Source: Bacillota bacterium
GTDB lineage: Bacteria > Bacillota > Sulfobacillia > JABLXB01
Reading direction: 5' to 3'
Length of the DNA: 64,000 bases
Assembly: GCA_013178305.1 (NCBI GenBank)
Contig: JABLXB010000003.1
Location: forward strand, 62,001-126,000
Shown: positions 50,914 to 60,527 of the stretch, one piece after another
Layout of the letters: each line of letters starts with the position of its first letter
Position numbering within the stretch: the stretch's first letter is position 1
Translations under genes and position numbers: made by a program
The notes under the pieces: model-generated
The model's input: only the letters and a program-made list of their open reading frames with translations
Told to the model about the DNA's origin: nothing
Database searches by the model: none

Positions 50914-51801
50914 TTGTTCGATTTCGTTGGACGCTACAAGATATGGTTTGCGGGATCGGCCGCGATAATCATCGCCGGCTTGATATTCCTCGTCATGCCG
51001 GGGGTCGGAATAAGGCTCGGCATAGATTTCACGGGAGGAATGCTCGTCGAGATGCGGTTCGAGGGTGAACCCTCGACCGGCCAGATCAGGGACGTCTTGA
51101 ACGCGAACGGTCTCGGCGGCAGCATGGTCCAGAAGGCGGGGAACGACTCGCACGTCGCGCTGATAAGGACGAAGGCGGTCGACACCGCGCAGAGGCAGGC
51201 GCTCTTCGACTCGCTCAAGAAGTCGCTCGGCAACTACGAGGTACGGCGGATAGAAGAGGTCAGCGGCGTGATAGGCAAGGAGCTCACGAGGAAGGCGATA
51301 CTCGCCCTCGTCATTGCGAACCTCGCCCAGATCGTATACATTACGCTGAGGTTCGAGTTCAAGTTCGCCGTCGCGGCGGTCGTGGCGCTTATCCACGATG
51401 TCCTGATAACCGTCGGCCTGTTCTCGATCATCGGGGTCGAGGTTAACAGCCCGTTCGTGGCAGCCATCCTGACGATCGTCGGTTATTCGATAAATGACAC
51501 GATCGTCGTGTACGACCGTATCCGGGAGAACCTCAAGACCAGGAAGAAAGAGGGCCTGGCGACCATGGTGAACCGGAGCATCAGCGAGACCCTCATACGA
51601 TCGATCAACACATCGCTCACCACGCTGCTCGCCGTGTTCGCGATCCTCATATTCGGAGGGCAGACGATACGCGAGTTCTCGCTCGCTCTCGCCATCGGTA
51701 TCACGACGGGGACCTATTCCTCCATATTTATAGCGAGCCCGCTGTGGGTGCTGTGGAAGAATAAGGAGACGGCGGTGAAGGTGAGGCCGAAAACCGCCTG
51801 A
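50914..51801 (+). CDS. secF: Protein translocase subunit SecF
   Basis: 295-residue partner of SecD. Signature GIRLGIDFTGGMLVEMRF follows the first membrane segment; the C-terminal half has YSINDTIVVYDRIRENL and SINTSLTTLLAVFAILIFGG. TTG 50914 follows GGGGGGTG and starts the conserved FDFVGRYKIWF; a GTG at 50890 would add eight unlikely residues. A hairpin follows the gene. Confidence 0.95.
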   Translation: MFDFVGRYKIWFAGSAAIIIAGLIFLVMPGVGIRLGIDFTGGMLVEMRFEGEPSTGQIRDVLNANGLGGSMVQKAGNDSHVALIRTKAVDTAQRQALFDSLKKSLGNYEVRRIEEVSGVIGKELTRKAILALVIANLAQIVYITLRFEFKFAVAAVVALIHDVLITVGLFSIIGVEVNSPFVAAILTIVGYSINDTIVVYDRIRENLKTRKKEGLATMVNRSISETLIRSINTSLTTLLAVFAILIFGGQTIREFSLALAIGITTGTYSSIFIASPLWVLWKNKETAVKVRPKTA

Positions 51802-51841
51802 ACGAGGCGAAACGCCTGCATAACCGCGAAATGTGATTGGG

Positions 51842-51864
51842 CCGGGCCGCTTGTGGCGGCCCGG
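51842..51864 (+). terminator. Hairpin terminator after secF
   Basis: CCGGGCCGC and GCGGCCCGG make a perfect 9-bp stem with a TTGTG loop, followed by a short TGTTCG. The U-tract is weak. Confidence 0.55.
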
Positions 51865-51923
51865 TGTTCGTGTCATCGGCCCATGCCAAACTGAGCAAAC
51901 TAGGTTTCGGGGGAGTGGTCCTG

Positions 51924-53351
51924 ATGAAACCTCTTGCCAGTCTGGTACGGCACGAAGGCAACGAATGCCTTTTCAAAGCGATAGAAATGTCGGTGGTGTC
52001 CGCCCTTAACGGGGTGCCCCTTCACGTCCACGTCGAGGGGTTGCGCGGTACGGGGAAGACCACCATCCTGAGATCGGCGAGGTCGGTATTCCCGCGCATC
52101 GCGCGGGTCAAGGGGTGCCTGTACAACTGCGACCCGGTCGCGCCCCATTGCCCCGAACATTCAATCATGTCCCGCGAGGAACTCCAGAGAGTCGGGGTGG
52201 AGGACATCCCGATGCCGTTTCTCGAGATCTCACACTCGGCCAAGGTTGGCACCGTCGTAGGGAGTATAGATCTGAAGAAGATCACGGACAGGTCCTCCCC
52301 CGAGGCCGCGATCCTTCCGGGGACAATACCGCAGGCTCACCGCGGCGTAATATTCGTGGACGAGATAAACAGGCTCGCCGAAACGTCGCCCGAGCTCGCC
52401 GACATACTCCTCAGCGTCATGGGGACGAAGCCCGGGCGAGTCCAGATCGAAGAAACGGGTCTACCGGTGGTCGAGATGCCCGTGCGCGTCTCGGTCTGGG
52501 CGGCGTCGAACCCCGACGAGGAGCCCGGGCCGCTCGAGGACATCAGGAGGCAGCTCGCCGACAGGTTCGATCTGGTAGCCAACGTTTCGAGACCTACGAA
52601 CCCCCACACCGTCCGGACCATCTTCGCCGGCGATCATTTCGGAAGCGGGCCGCTCAGGGAATGCGAGGACATGCTCAGGCGCTCGAGGCTCGTCGACGAT
52701 GTCAGCGTACCCGCGTGGTTGCAGGAGATCATCGCCGGCCTGTACGTCGACTTCGCACTCGAGAGCCTGAGGGCGGTGGAGGCGCTGCAGCACGGGACGT
52801 GCATTGCCGCGGCGCTCGACCTGCGGACGGAGGCGGGGCTGGACGACCTGATAGGGGTGGTGCCCCTGGCGCTCCACCACCGCGTGAGCGTCGCCACGAT
52901 GGCCCAGATCCTCAAGTACCTCACCGAGCGATCGGCGGCGCGCGAGCCCTCGCGCTTGAGGCCGCCGTCGGCGCCTGGAGCGGATGGGGCCAGGGTGGAC
53001 CAGAGGGAGCCGGTCAACGGCGCCTCGCCCGCGGACGCGCAGGGGGCGATGGAACGCCTGTTCTCACGCCTGCGCGATACGCTCATGGGGCAGCAGCTGG
53101 GACGCCAGGGAATGGCGGGCCAGTCCGGGGGCGCGGGGAGCGGAGGCTATGGGCGGCCGGGGACCGCGGCCGGTAGCGACGGCGCCCAGGACCGGTCGGG
53201 CTCACAAGGCGGGTCGAGCGGTTCCGGCGGGGGCGGCGGCTCATGGGCGAACCCGATGGACATACGGGTGTTCGCGCCGCAGGCGCGCGCCACACCTATC
53301 GTCGAGCTCATGCCCCGCGACATAATCACTACCGGGGACGACCTCAGTTGA
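51924..53351 (+). CDS. Mg-chelatase (BchI/MoxR-like) AAA+ ATPase
   Basis: 475-residue AAA+ ATPase. Walker A is VEGLRGTGKTTILR, Walker B FVDEINRL, and ANVSRPTNPHTV and RRQLADRFDLV supply arginine-finger and sensor segments. The C-terminal 110 residues are a Gly/Ser/Gln-rich linker (GQSGGAGSGGYGRPG) that ends in a conserved-looking MDIRVFAPQARATPIVELMPRD-type tail, perhaps for docking the VWA partner. ATG 51924 follows GGGGGAGTGG. The stop overlaps the VWA gene (TTGA), as expected of a chelatase-like ATPase/VWA pair. No chelatase substrate or porphyrin gene is near. Confidence 0.85.
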   Translation: MKPLASLVRHEGNECLFKAIEMSVVSALNGVPLHVHVEGLRGTGKTTILRSARSVFPRIARVKGCLYNCDPVAPHCPEHSIMSREELQRVGVEDIPMPFLEISHSAKVGTVVGSIDLKKITDRSSPEAAILPGTIPQAHRGVIFVDEINRLAETSPELADILLSVMGTKPGRVQIEETGLPVVEMPVRVSVWAASNPDEEPGPLEDIRRQLADRFDLVANVSRPTNPHTVRTIFAGDHFGSGPLRECEDMLRRSRLVDDVSVPAWLQEIIAGLYVDFALESLRAVEALQHGTCIAAALDLRTEAGLDDLIGVVPLALHHRVSVATMAQILKYLTERSAAREPSRLRPPSAPGADGARVDQREPVNGASPADAQGAMERLFSRLRDTLMGQQLGRQGMAGQSGGAGSGGYGRPGTAAGSDGAQDRSGSQGGSSGSGGGGGSWANPMDIRVFAPQARATPIVELMPRDIITTGDDLS

Positions 53352-55123
53352 TCAAGGGCGACGTCGAGCTCCTCGGCAATTACCTTGCCTCCATATTCAA
53401 CAGGGATCACGGCGCCCGGGTCGGCGAAACCGCCATAATATCGCGGAAGATCCACACGATCGACCCCGCCGCGCCCGACGAGGTACGGGTCGTGGTCAAC
53501 GCGGACGCGGGGGAGATATTCTACCGCCGCCGCGATGCGGGCGAGGTCGTCCACATGGATATCTTCCACGAGGTCGGGTCGGTGAACCACTGCCTCGTGG
53601 CGAAAGTGGTCCGCGAGGTGTTCGAGGCCGACCCGCGCGGCCGCGCGATCATGGACTACGTGGACGTCCAGACCGCCACGGGGGGCGGCAGGATCACGGG
53701 GTCCCTCAACTACGGCGACAAGCCCTCGTTGCGGAGGGCCCACCTCAACCACGTGCACGTTGCGGCGCTTCTCCACGACTCAGCTCTGCCGCTGGTATTC
53801 AACGTGGTGGCGGCCGTCGAGGCGGAGATCTCCGCCCAGGGGTACGAGATCCGGAAGATACAGAGGCTCGCGCACGAGCGAGGGAACAAAAACGGCCGCG
53901 CCGACATGTCGCCGTACTCCTCGTTCAGCGATTCGATGATCCAGGGGGATGGTCCGAAGCCGGGGGACAGCCCGTTCGAACACCAGTCCAACCTGCAGAA
54001 GGCGATGGAGCTGTCTGACGACTTCGGCAGCGTCGACGAGGTCGCCGAGGTGCTCGAGTACCTCGCGGAAGAGTCGGACCTGCACAACCTGATGGCCAAG
54101 CTCGCGCAGAGGAACTCCACGCCGTCCGAAATGATAGACATACTCGTCAACAAGGGCCTCGCCCGGCGCGACGGGTGGAAGGCCACCCTGACGCCTGAGG
54201 GTTGGAAGCTCAGGAACTTCTTCCGCCTGCACCGCCAGGAGATAGAAATGCATTTCAGGCGGCTCATACGCCGCATCCCCGCGATTTCGGCCCCACGCGA
54301 CAGGATTACGTACACGAACTCGTCATCGAGGAAGACAGGCGGCAGGGTGAGGAAGAAGATTTGCCATCCCGACAAGGACGAGTGGTTTCTCAGTATCGCG
54401 GTGCCGGAGACGGTGGTCAACGCGGCGACGCGGTGCCTCGCCTCCCGGTGCACGGCCCCCGCGGGCACGGCTGCGGTTGACGCTCAGGCGCGGGCCGCGG
54501 GCGAAGCCGTCGAACAGGGTTTCCGTATCACCGTCGCGCCGGAGGACCTCATAGTCGAGAAGCAGCTGAGGTCCAATCCCGTGGATATTTGCCTGCTTAT
54601 CGACGCGAGCGCGAGCATGGCCGGGCGGCGAATACACGCCGCGAAATACCTTGCTCGCCACCTGCTGCTGGCCACCAGGGACAAGGTGGCAGTGGTCATA
54701 TTCCAGGAATCGAGCGTCAAGGTGCACGTGCCCTTCACGCGCGCCTACCAGAAGATCGAGCTCGGGGTGATGCGCATCCAGCCGCTCGGCCTGACGCCAC
54801 TCGCCGAGGGGATCATAGGTTGCCTCGAGTACGTCAAGGCGGCGCGCGTGAAGAATCCGCTCATATTGATGATTACCGACGGCATACCTACCGTCCCGAA
54901 GTGGAGCCTCAATCCCATAGACGACGCACTCCAGGCCGCCACCACGATCCCGCAAATGAGGGTGAAGTTCGGCTGCGTGGGTCTCGAACCGAACAAATCG
55001 TTCCTCGAGAGCCTGACCAAGAAGGCCGGGGGGACGCTTTACATAGTCGATGAACTGGAGAAGGACTCCCTGGCGACCATCGCGCACAGGGAAAGGGCCA
55101 AGGTGACGGCCGGGAACGCCTGA
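53348..55123 (+). CDS. VWA-domain protein, partner of the MoxR/BchI-like ATPase
   Basis: 591-residue protein. An N-terminal region of about 380 residues is helical and unassigned. The C-terminal VWA domain (about residues 400-575) has an intact MIDAS: LLIDASASMAGRR, the Thr in GLTPLAEGI, and MITDGIPT. A short Cys pair precedes it (TRCLASRCTAP). TTG 53348 overlaps the ATPase stop. ATPase/VWA pairs remodel protein complexes or insert metals; the client here is unknown. Confidence 0.83.
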   Translation: MIKGDVELLGNYLASIFNRDHGARVGETAIISRKIHTIDPAAPDEVRVVVNADAGEIFYRRRDAGEVVHMDIFHEVGSVNHCLVAKVVREVFEADPRGRAIMDYVDVQTATGGGRITGSLNYGDKPSLRRAHLNHVHVAALLHDSALPLVFNVVAAVEAEISAQGYEIRKIQRLAHERGNKNGRADMSPYSSFSDSMIQGDGPKPGDSPFEHQSNLQKAMELSDDFGSVDEVAEVLEYLAEESDLHNLMAKLAQRNSTPSEMIDILVNKGLARRDGWKATLTPEGWKLRNFFRLHRQEIEMHFRRLIRRIPAISAPRDRITYTNSSSRKTGGRVRKKICHPDKDEWFLSIAVPETVVNAATRCLASRCTAPAGTAAVDAQARAAGEAVEQGFRITVAPEDLIVEKQLRSNPVDICLLIDASASMAGRRIHAAKYLARHLLLATRDKVAVVIFQESSVKVHVPFTRAYQKIELGVMRIQPLGLTPLAEGIIGCLEYVKAARVKNPLILMITDGIPTVPKWSLNPIDDALQAATTIPQMRVKFGCVGLEPNKSFLESLTKKAGGTLYIVDELEKDSLATIAHRERAKVTAGNA

Positions 55124-55151
55124 GTGACCAGTCCAGGCCGGAGGATTTGGA

Positions 55152-55190
55152 AGCCCTCACACAGAATTAGATGAGGGCTGTCCAACCTTT
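55152..55190 (+). terminator. Intrinsic terminator after the VWA gene
   Basis: AGCCCTCA and TGAGGGCT form an 8-bp stem, followed within 8 bases by a T-rich CCTTTTTATTTT tract. It ends the ATPase/VWA operon. Confidence 0.7.
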
Positions 55191-55244
55191 TTATTTTACG
55201 GAGGCCCTCACAAAACATAGCCCCCGCAGGGGGCGTGCCATATT

Positions 55245-55607
55245 ATGGGAGAGGTGGTGGCGCGCGTGTTTCTCATCGTGGGCTTTGCGTTCGCCCTTAT
55301 CGTGGCGCTTTTCGCGGTTCAGAACTCCATGGTTGTCTCGGTCCGGTTCTTCACGTGGGGTTTTGAGACCTCGCTCGTCCTGGTTGTCATCGCATCTGCC
55401 GCTCTCGGAGCAATGTCGGCGGGCGTGCTCGGGCTTCCAGGTTCTATCCGGCTCCGGCTCAAGGTAAGGGAACTCGACGGGAAGATTAGGCGGCTCGAAT
55501 CCGAGCTGAAGGCCGCCAGGGAAGCGGCCGCACCGGCGACACAACCCGCGCTTGACAGGCAGTCCAGTCAGGGAGAGGAAGGTGCAGGAGATGGATCTCG
55601 AGCGTAA
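55245..55607 (+). CDS. LapA/DUF1049-like membrane protein
   Basis: 120-residue protein with two membrane helices (VFLIVGFAFALIVALFAVQN and a second at residues about 43-65) followed by a coiled-coil tail (LKVRELDGKIRRLESELKAAREAA). This layout, with the VQNSMVVSVRFFTW turn, matches the LapA (DUF1049) family. ATG 55245 has no ribosome site; GTG 55257 or 55266 with GGGAGAGG are alternatives. A GCCCCC-GCA-GGGGGC hairpin (55220-55234) lies just upstream. It overlaps apt by 17 bases. Confidence 0.78.
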   Translation: MGEVVARVFLIVGFAFALIVALFAVQNSMVVSVRFFTWGFETSLVLVVIASAALGAMSAGVLGLPGSIRLRLKVRELDGKIRRLESELKAAREAAAPATQPALDRQSSQGEEGAGDGSRA

Positions 55608-56109
55608 ACTGCGGGTCATCCCGGACTACCCAAAGCCGGGGATAAGCTTCAAGGATATCACGCCGCTGCTCAAGGACGGCGCGGCGTTCAGGGAATCGAT
55701 ACGGCTGATGGCGGCCGAGTGCTCCAAGCGTGAATGCGAGCTCATTGTCGCCCCCGAGGCGCGTGGGTTTATACTCGGAGCCGCGCTCGCCTACGAGCTC
55801 GGCGCCGGGTTCATCCCGGTGAGGAAAAAGGGGAAGCTCCCATGGGAGTGCCTTCGCGGGGAATACAAGCTCGAGTACAACACGGACGTCCTCGAGATGC
55901 ACGTGGACGCGATACGAAAAGGCCAGAAGATCATCGTGGTGGACGATGTACTCGCGACTGGCGGGACAATATCTGCTACACTCGATATGGTGGAGAGAGC
56001 GGGTGGACTGGTGTCCGCGGTGGCATTCCTGATAGAACTCCTGTACCTGCCGGGGCGCAAGAACCTGCAGAAATACGACGTCATATCAATAATCAAGCTC
56101 GAGTCATAG
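55591..56109 (+). CDS. apt: Adenine phosphoribosyltransferase
   Basis: 172-residue purine salvage enzyme making AMP from adenine and PRPP. Typical segments: RVIPDYPKPGISFKDITPLL, VAPEARGFILGAALAYELG, and the PRPP loop IIVVDDVLATGGTISAT. ATG 55591 gives the standard length. It is followed by relA/spoT at 56144, the usual order in Bacillota, linking purine salvage to ppGpp metabolism. Confidence 0.96.
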   Translation: MDLERKLRVIPDYPKPGISFKDITPLLKDGAAFRESIRLMAAECSKRECELIVAPEARGFILGAALAYELGAGFIPVRKKGKLPWECLRGEYKLEYNTDVLEMHVDAIRKGQKIIVVDDVLATGGTISATLDMVERAGGLVSAVAFLIELLYLPGRKNLQKYDVISIIKLES

Positions 56110-56143
56110 GATGGGCTGACCTTTCGCGAAAGGAGGTGCTGGC

Positions 56144-58345
56144 GTGACCCTGGGAGACCTGCTTGCGGCCATGAAGCCGTACTCAAACGAGAACGGGATG
56201 CACCTTGTCGAAAAAGCCTACAGGTTCGGCGAAACGGCGCATGCGGGCAGCAAGCGGCGTTCCGGGGACGACTACATCCAGCACCCCCTGGCGGTCGCCA
56301 TGTACCTCGCCGAGCTCGAAATGGACGCCACGACGATTGCGGCGGCGCTGCTGCACGACGTGGCGGAGGATACGGAATTCACCCTGGCGGACATCGAGCG
56401 GGAGTTCGGGCGGGAGGTCTCACTCCTCGTCGACGGGGTCACCAAGCTCGGCAGGATCGAGTTCAAGTCCCAGATGGAACAGCAGGCGGAGAACCTGCGA
56501 AAGATGTTCTTCGCAATGGCGGAGGACCTCAGGGTCATCATCATCAAACTCGCGGACCGCCTGCACAACATGCGCACCCTCGAGGCGCTGCCGGCGGAGA
56601 AGCAGAAGAAAGTGGCCCAGGAAACCCTGGACATATACGCGCCGCTGGCCCACAGGCTCGGTATCTGGCGGTTCAAGTGGGAGCTGGAGGACCTCGCGTT
56701 CAGGTATCTCCAGCCGGACGAGTACCACGACCTGGCCGACAAGATAGCGAAGCAGCGCAGCGAGCGGGAGGCATTCACGAACCGCGTGATTGAGGACCTC
56801 GAGGCGCGGCTCAAGGAGGCGGCGATCCACGCAGACGTCCAGGGCCGCGCGAAGCACCTGTACAGCATCTGGAGAAAGATGTCCGGGCAGGGCAAGGAGC
56901 TCTCTGAGATATACGACCTCATCGCCGTGCGCGTCGTCGTCGACACAGTGCGGGAGTGCTACGGCGTCCTGGGGATCGTCCACACGATGTGGAAGCCCAT
57001 GCCCGGCCGGTTCAAGGACTTCGTAGCCATGCCGAAGGCCAACATGTATCAATCTCTGCACACGACCTGCATGGGGCCCGAGGGCGAACCGTTCGAGATA
57101 CAGATCAGGACCTGGGAGATGCACCGCACCGCCGAGTACGGTATCGCGGCGCACTGGAGGTACAAGGAAGGCCAGCCCAAGGTGGACAAGGACTACCAGG
57201 AGAAGCTCGCGTGGCTCCGGCAGGTGCTCGAGTGGCAGAGGGAGCTCGGCGACGCCCGCGAGTTCATGGAATCGCTCAAGATCGACCTCTTCGACGACGA
57301 GGTGTTCGTGTTCACCCCGAAGGGCGACGTCATCGACCTGCCTGCGGGCTCAACGCCCATCGACTTCGCGTACCAGATCCACACCGACGTCGGCCACCGC
57401 TGCATCGGCGCCAAGGTGAACGGCCGCATCGTCACCCTGGACTACAAGCTGAAGAACGGCGATATCATCGAAGTGCTCACGTCCAAGCAGTCCGCCGGTC
57501 CGAGCTGGGACTGGATGCAGATAGCCAAGACATCGGCCGCAAGGAACAAGATACGAAACTGGTTCAAGAGGATGCGCCACGAGGAGAACGTGGCGCGGGG
57601 CAAGGACCTACTCGAGAAGGAAGTCAACCGGCAGGGGCTCGAGATCCACCAGGTCATGAGCGATGACCTCATGCAGGACCTGGCGGCAAAGATGAACTTT
57701 ACGGGCCCCGAAGACCTCCTGGCGGCTGTGGGCCATGGCGGCCTCACCCCGCAGTACGTGGCGTCGAGACTCAGGGACGAGTACAAGAAGACGCAGAAGC
57801 CCGTCAGCATCCAGGCGGAAGTAATACCGATCGAATCACGGCCGCAGGCGAGGAAGAAGATACCCGAGGCCGTGGTCGTCCGTGGCATGGCGAACCTCCT
57901 GGTAAGGTTCTCGAAGTGCTGCAACCCCGTCCCCGGGGACCAGATCATCGGTTTCATCACCAGGGGTCGAGGTGTGACCGTGCACAGGGTGGACTGCCCG
58001 AACATCGTCCACTACTCCGGCGAGCCCGAGAGGCTGGTTGAAGTGGCGTGGGCACAACACGAGGGCGCCTATCCGGTGGAGATCTCCGTCACAGCGCTCG
58101 ACAGGCCGGGCCTCCTGTCCGACATCGCCAACGTGGTGGCGGACACCAGGACCAACATCCTGGCTGCCAAGGCCATAACGTCGAGGCACACGCGCGCCGT
58201 GGTCGACCTCGTGCTCGAGATCAGGGACCTGGAGCACCTTCAGCACATAAAGAACAGGATCATGCGAATAAAGGACGTCCTGAAGGTCGAAAGGGTCGTC
58301 AGAGACCACAACAGGGTCGGGAGCAAGGTGGGAGGGGCCGGTTGA
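56144..58345 (+). CDS. relA: Bifunctional (p)ppGpp synthetase/hydrolase (RelA/SpoT)
   Basis: 733-residue stringent-response enzyme. N-terminal hydrolase domain (about 20-160) with [12 protein letters not shown]; synthetase domain (about 190-350) with [12 protein letters not shown] and [18 protein letters not shown] (about 385-445) with [28 protein letters not shown] at the C-terminus ([19 protein letters not shown]). The hydrolase residues are intact, so it should both make and degrade ppGpp. GTG 56144 has a perfect AAAGGAGGTG site. Confidence 0.96.
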   Translation: MTLGDLLAAMKPYSNENGMHLVEKAYRFGETAHAGSKRRSGDDYIQHPLAVAMYLAELEMDATTIAAALLHDVAEDTEFTLADIEREFGREVSLLVDGVTKLGRIEFKSQMEQQAENLRKMFFAMAEDLRVIIIKLADRLHNMRTLEALPAEKQKKVAQETLDIYAPLAHRLGIWRFKWELEDLAFRYLQPDEYHDLADKIAKQRSEREAFTNRVIEDLEARLKEAAIHADVQGRAKHLYSIWRKMSGQGKELSEIYDLIAVRVVVDTVRECYGVLGIVHTMWKPMPGRFKDFVAMPKANMYQSLHTTCMGPEGEPFEIQIRTWEMHRTAEYGIAAHWRYKEGQPKVDKDYQEKLAWLRQVLEWQRELGDAREFMESLKIDLFDDEVFVFTPKGDVIDLPAGSTPIDFAYQIHTDVGHRCIGAKVNGRIVTLDYKLKNGDIIEVLTSKQSAGPSWDWMQIAKTSAARNKIRNWFKRMRHEENVARGKDLLEKEVNRQGLEIHQVMSDDLMQDLAAKMNFTGPEDLLAAVGHGGLTPQYVASRLRDEYKKTQKPVSIQAEVIPIESRPQARKKIPEAVVVRGMANLLVRFSKCCNPVPGDQIIGFITRGRGVTVHRVDCPNIVHYSGEPERLVEVAWAQHEGAYPVEISVTALDRPGLLSDIANVVADTRTNILAAKAITSRHTRAVVDLVLEIRDLEHLQHIKNRIMRIKDVLKVERVVRDHNRVGSKVGGAG

Positions 58346-58791
58346 GGGCGGTCGTCCAGCGGGTCAGCCGCGGCGCGGTCAGCGTCGACGGGGCCGAGGT
58401 TGCCCGCATAGGCACGGGGTTTGTGGTGCTGCTGGGCGTCGGTGACGGCGACACCGAGGAGGATGCCCACTACATAGCCGAGAAGGTTGCCCACCTGAGG
58501 GTATTCGAGGATGCGGGGGGCAAGATGAACCTGGCCCCCGCGGACGTCGGCGGCGAGGTGCTGCTCATATCGCAGTTCACGCTGTACGGCGACGTGAGAA
58601 AGGGGCGCCGGCCGAGCTACTCGGACGCCGCGCGCCCCGACGAGGCGGACAGGCTGTACAGGCTCGTGGCGTCAACCATCGAGAGCCTGGGGGTCCCGGT
58701 CAAAATGGGGGTATTCCAGGCCATGATGCTCGTCGAGATACACAATGACGGTCCCGTGACTATTTTACTCGACAGCCGCAGGCTGTTCTGA
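58342..58791 (+). CDS. dtd: D-aminoacyl-tRNA deacylase
   Basis: 149-residue proofreading enzyme that removes D-amino acids from tRNA. Conserved [17 protein letters not shown] and [12 protein letters not shown] (the GP cross-subunit motif) are present. TTG 58342 overlaps the relA stop (TTGA) after GTGGGAGGGG, so the genes are translationally coupled, as in many Bacillota. Confidence 0.95.
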   Translation: MRAVVQRVSRGAVSVDGAEVARIGTGFVVLLGVGDGDTEEDAHYIAEKVAHLRVFEDAGGKMNLAPADVGGEVLLISQFTLYGDVRKGRRPSYSDAARPDEADRLYRLVASTIESLGVPVKMGVFQAMMLVEIHNDGPVTILLDSRRLF

Positions 58792-58851
58792 GTGGAGCGC
58801 CCGCCGGCCCGGCCGCCGGTGTGCAACCATGGGTTCTGGAGGCGATCGTAA

Positions 58852-59472
58852 TTGATAGTCGAGATGCTCCCGGTTGGGCCACTCCAGGCCAACTGCATCA
58901 TCATCGGTTGTGAGAAGACCAGGACGTGCGCGGTCGTCGACCCCGGCGCCGAGTCGGAGCGGATCCTCCGCGAGGTGGCGCGGCTCGGGCTGAGGGTGGT
59001 AGCCATCATCAACACCCACGGCCACGCGGACCACATGTCCGCAAACAACCGTATCAAGCACGCCACCGGAGCCCCCATAATGATAGGCGAGAAGGACGCC
59101 GAGATGCTGACGAGCGCCGCGAAGAACCTCAGCCTCCTGAGCGGTGTGGTTGTCAGGTCGGACGACGCAGACCGCCTGCTCGAGGATGGAGACGTCATCG
59201 ATGTCGGCGAGGTCAGTCTGAAAGTCCTCGAGACACCCGGTCACACGCCGGGGGGCATCTGTCTCGTCGCGGAGAACAAGGTGTTTACCGGTGACACGCT
59301 GTTCGCCGGCTCCGTGGGACGGACCGACTTCCCCGGTGGGTCGATGGACGACCTGCTCTCATCGATTAAGGATAAGCTCCTGACCCTCGGCGATGACGTG
59401 GAGGCCTACCCGGGGCACGGCCCGACGACCACCATCGGGGAGGAGAAGCGGTACAACCCGTTCCTCGGATAG
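58852..59472 (+). CDS. MBL-fold metallohydrolase (glyoxalase II-like)
   Basis: 206-residue zinc hydrolase. Metal motifs: THGHADHMSAN, GHTPGGICL, FTGDTLFAGSVGRTD and the final His in YPGHGPTTTIG. Members in the relA-dtd-hisS neighbourhood are common in Bacillota; the substrate (thioester or other) is unknown. TTG 58852 follows GGAGG with 9-base spacing. Confidence 0.92.
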   Translation: MIVEMLPVGPLQANCIIIGCEKTRTCAVVDPGAESERILREVARLGLRVVAIINTHGHADHMSANNRIKHATGAPIMIGEKDAEMLTSAAKNLSLLSGVVVRSDDADRLLEDGDVIDVGEVSLKVLETPGHTPGGICLVAENKVFTGDTLFAGSVGRTDFPGGSMDDLLSSIKDKLLTLGDDVEAYPGHGPTTTIGEEKRYNPFLG

Positions 59473-59596
59473 ACTGGAAGGGAAGGCGGCGGAGACCAGG
59501 GTTTCCGGTAGACTACGGGCCTGCCGAACCGTAATATCGCCGGGTGGATCCTTTCGGGCACGCCCGCCAACTCTGGCTGAGCGGCCCGGGAAAGGC

Positions 59597-60022
59597 TCAT
59601 GAAGCGGCCTCCGGAACCACGCTCAGACCGAGCCGGCGGAACACGCGATCGAACGCAAACACGGTCTCCATACTGAGCCCGCGCATTACGGCCACTGTCA
59701 CGCAGTCCGTGAAGCTCAACGGCTGGTCCTCGTACTTTTCGAACAGCATCCACGCCTGCCGCCATACCTCGGGCTCCACCGTCACCACGGTGAAAGAGGG
59801 GCTGTCGAAGATGGCGCGCAGAAACTTGACTGTCGCTGTATGACCGATGGAGGACCTTAGACGCGTGGCTGTCTCGTCAAGCACGTAATCGGTGGTCACG
59901 AAGTGCACAGAGCCGCGCGTGCGGGCGGCATAGGCAGCCGCTTCCTTGTGATACTGATCGCTTCTGTCGGCCAGGGCCACCAGAGCGCTCGTATCCACGA
60001 AGCACCTCTTACGGGTGTTCAA
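59597..60022 (-). CDS. PIN-domain toxin (VapC-like)
   Basis: 141-residue PIN-domain RNase. Acidic catalytic residues appear in CFVDTSALVALAD (Asp10), DYVLDETATRL (Glu) and LSFTDCVTVAVM (Asp), the usual spacing of VapC. TTG 60022 overlaps the stop of the antitoxin gene (TTGA), a classic toxin-antitoxin layout. It lies between the MBL gene and hisS, interrupting the usual synteny, which suggests insertion of a mobile module. Confidence 0.88.
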   Translation of the reverse strand: MNTRKRCFVDTSALVALADRSDQYHKEAAAYAARTRGSVHFVTTDYVLDETATRLRSSIGHTATVKFLRAIFDSPSFTVVTVEPEVWRQAWMLFEKYEDQPLSFTDCVTVAVMRGLSMETVFAFDRVFRRLGLSVVPEAAS

Positions 60023-60336
60023 GCCTTGTCCACCTCCTGGGGTGGCAGGCCGCTCGCCGCTTTACGCGGCGACCCGTAGATGTAGTAGTCGTGTTGTTCC
60101 GCGCTGTCCGGTTCGGAGCCCTCGCCGATCCCGATCACGCTGAAGAACGGGTCATCGGCTTCTGTTGACCGGGGAAGTGAGGACTTATCCACCAGGTAGC
60201 GGCCGACTGCTTCCCTGATCAGGTCGGCCATGCTCCGCCCCTCGCACGCGGCTTCGTGCCTTAGTCGCGAATGCATCTCTGCCGGCAACCTGATGTTGGT
60301 CGTCACGTCTCCCGTCCCGCCAGGTTCCTTATCCAT
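60019..60336 (-). CDS. Ribbon-helix-helix antitoxin (VapB-like)
   Basis: 105-residue antitoxin. The N-terminal ribbon-helix-helix (TTNIRLPAEMHSRLRHEAACEGRSMADLIREAV) binds DNA. The Asp/Glu- and aromatic-rich C-terminus (STEADDPFFSVIGIGEG, DYYIYGS) would wrap the toxin. ATG 60336 follows AGAGGTGG. The palindrome at 60410-60423 is the probable autoregulatory operator. Confidence 0.88.
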   Translation of the reverse strand: MDKEPGGTGDVTTNIRLPAEMHSRLRHEAACEGRSMADLIREAVGRYLVDKSSLPRSTEADDPFFSVIGIGEGSEPDSAEQHDYYIYGSPRKAASGLPPQEVDKA

Positions 60337-60409
60337 TGCTAACCACCTCTCTGGAATTGGGCGTTCCAGCGTCCACGCGACCATCGCGTCACGACGATCA
60401 CAATACCGC

Positions 60410-60423
60410 AATACAATTGTATT
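60410..60423. promoter_or_regulatory. Palindromic operator candidate for the VapBC pair
   Basis: AATACAATTGTATT is a perfect 14-bp AT-rich palindrome about 75 bases upstream of the antitoxin start, standing out in GC-rich DNA. It contains a TACAAT that could be the -10 of the toxin-antitoxin promoter. Confidence 0.55.
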
Positions 60424-60527
60424 ATTGTGGCACAGACGGTGTCAAAACCCAACCCTCGCGATACGGACGGCTGGTAGCGAATTACCACTCCAACATGCAG
60501 TCGGTCGCGTCGCAGCCCCGGCGTTCG

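Noticed and set aside
49525-51876. Minus-strand open frame of nearly 800 codons opposite secD-secF
   Set aside because: It is the mirror of two certain genes; the product is Arg/Asp/His-rich with no domain, and long antisense frames are expected in GC-rich codon usage. The same applies to the frames at 44619-46379, 756-1868 and 4179-5375.
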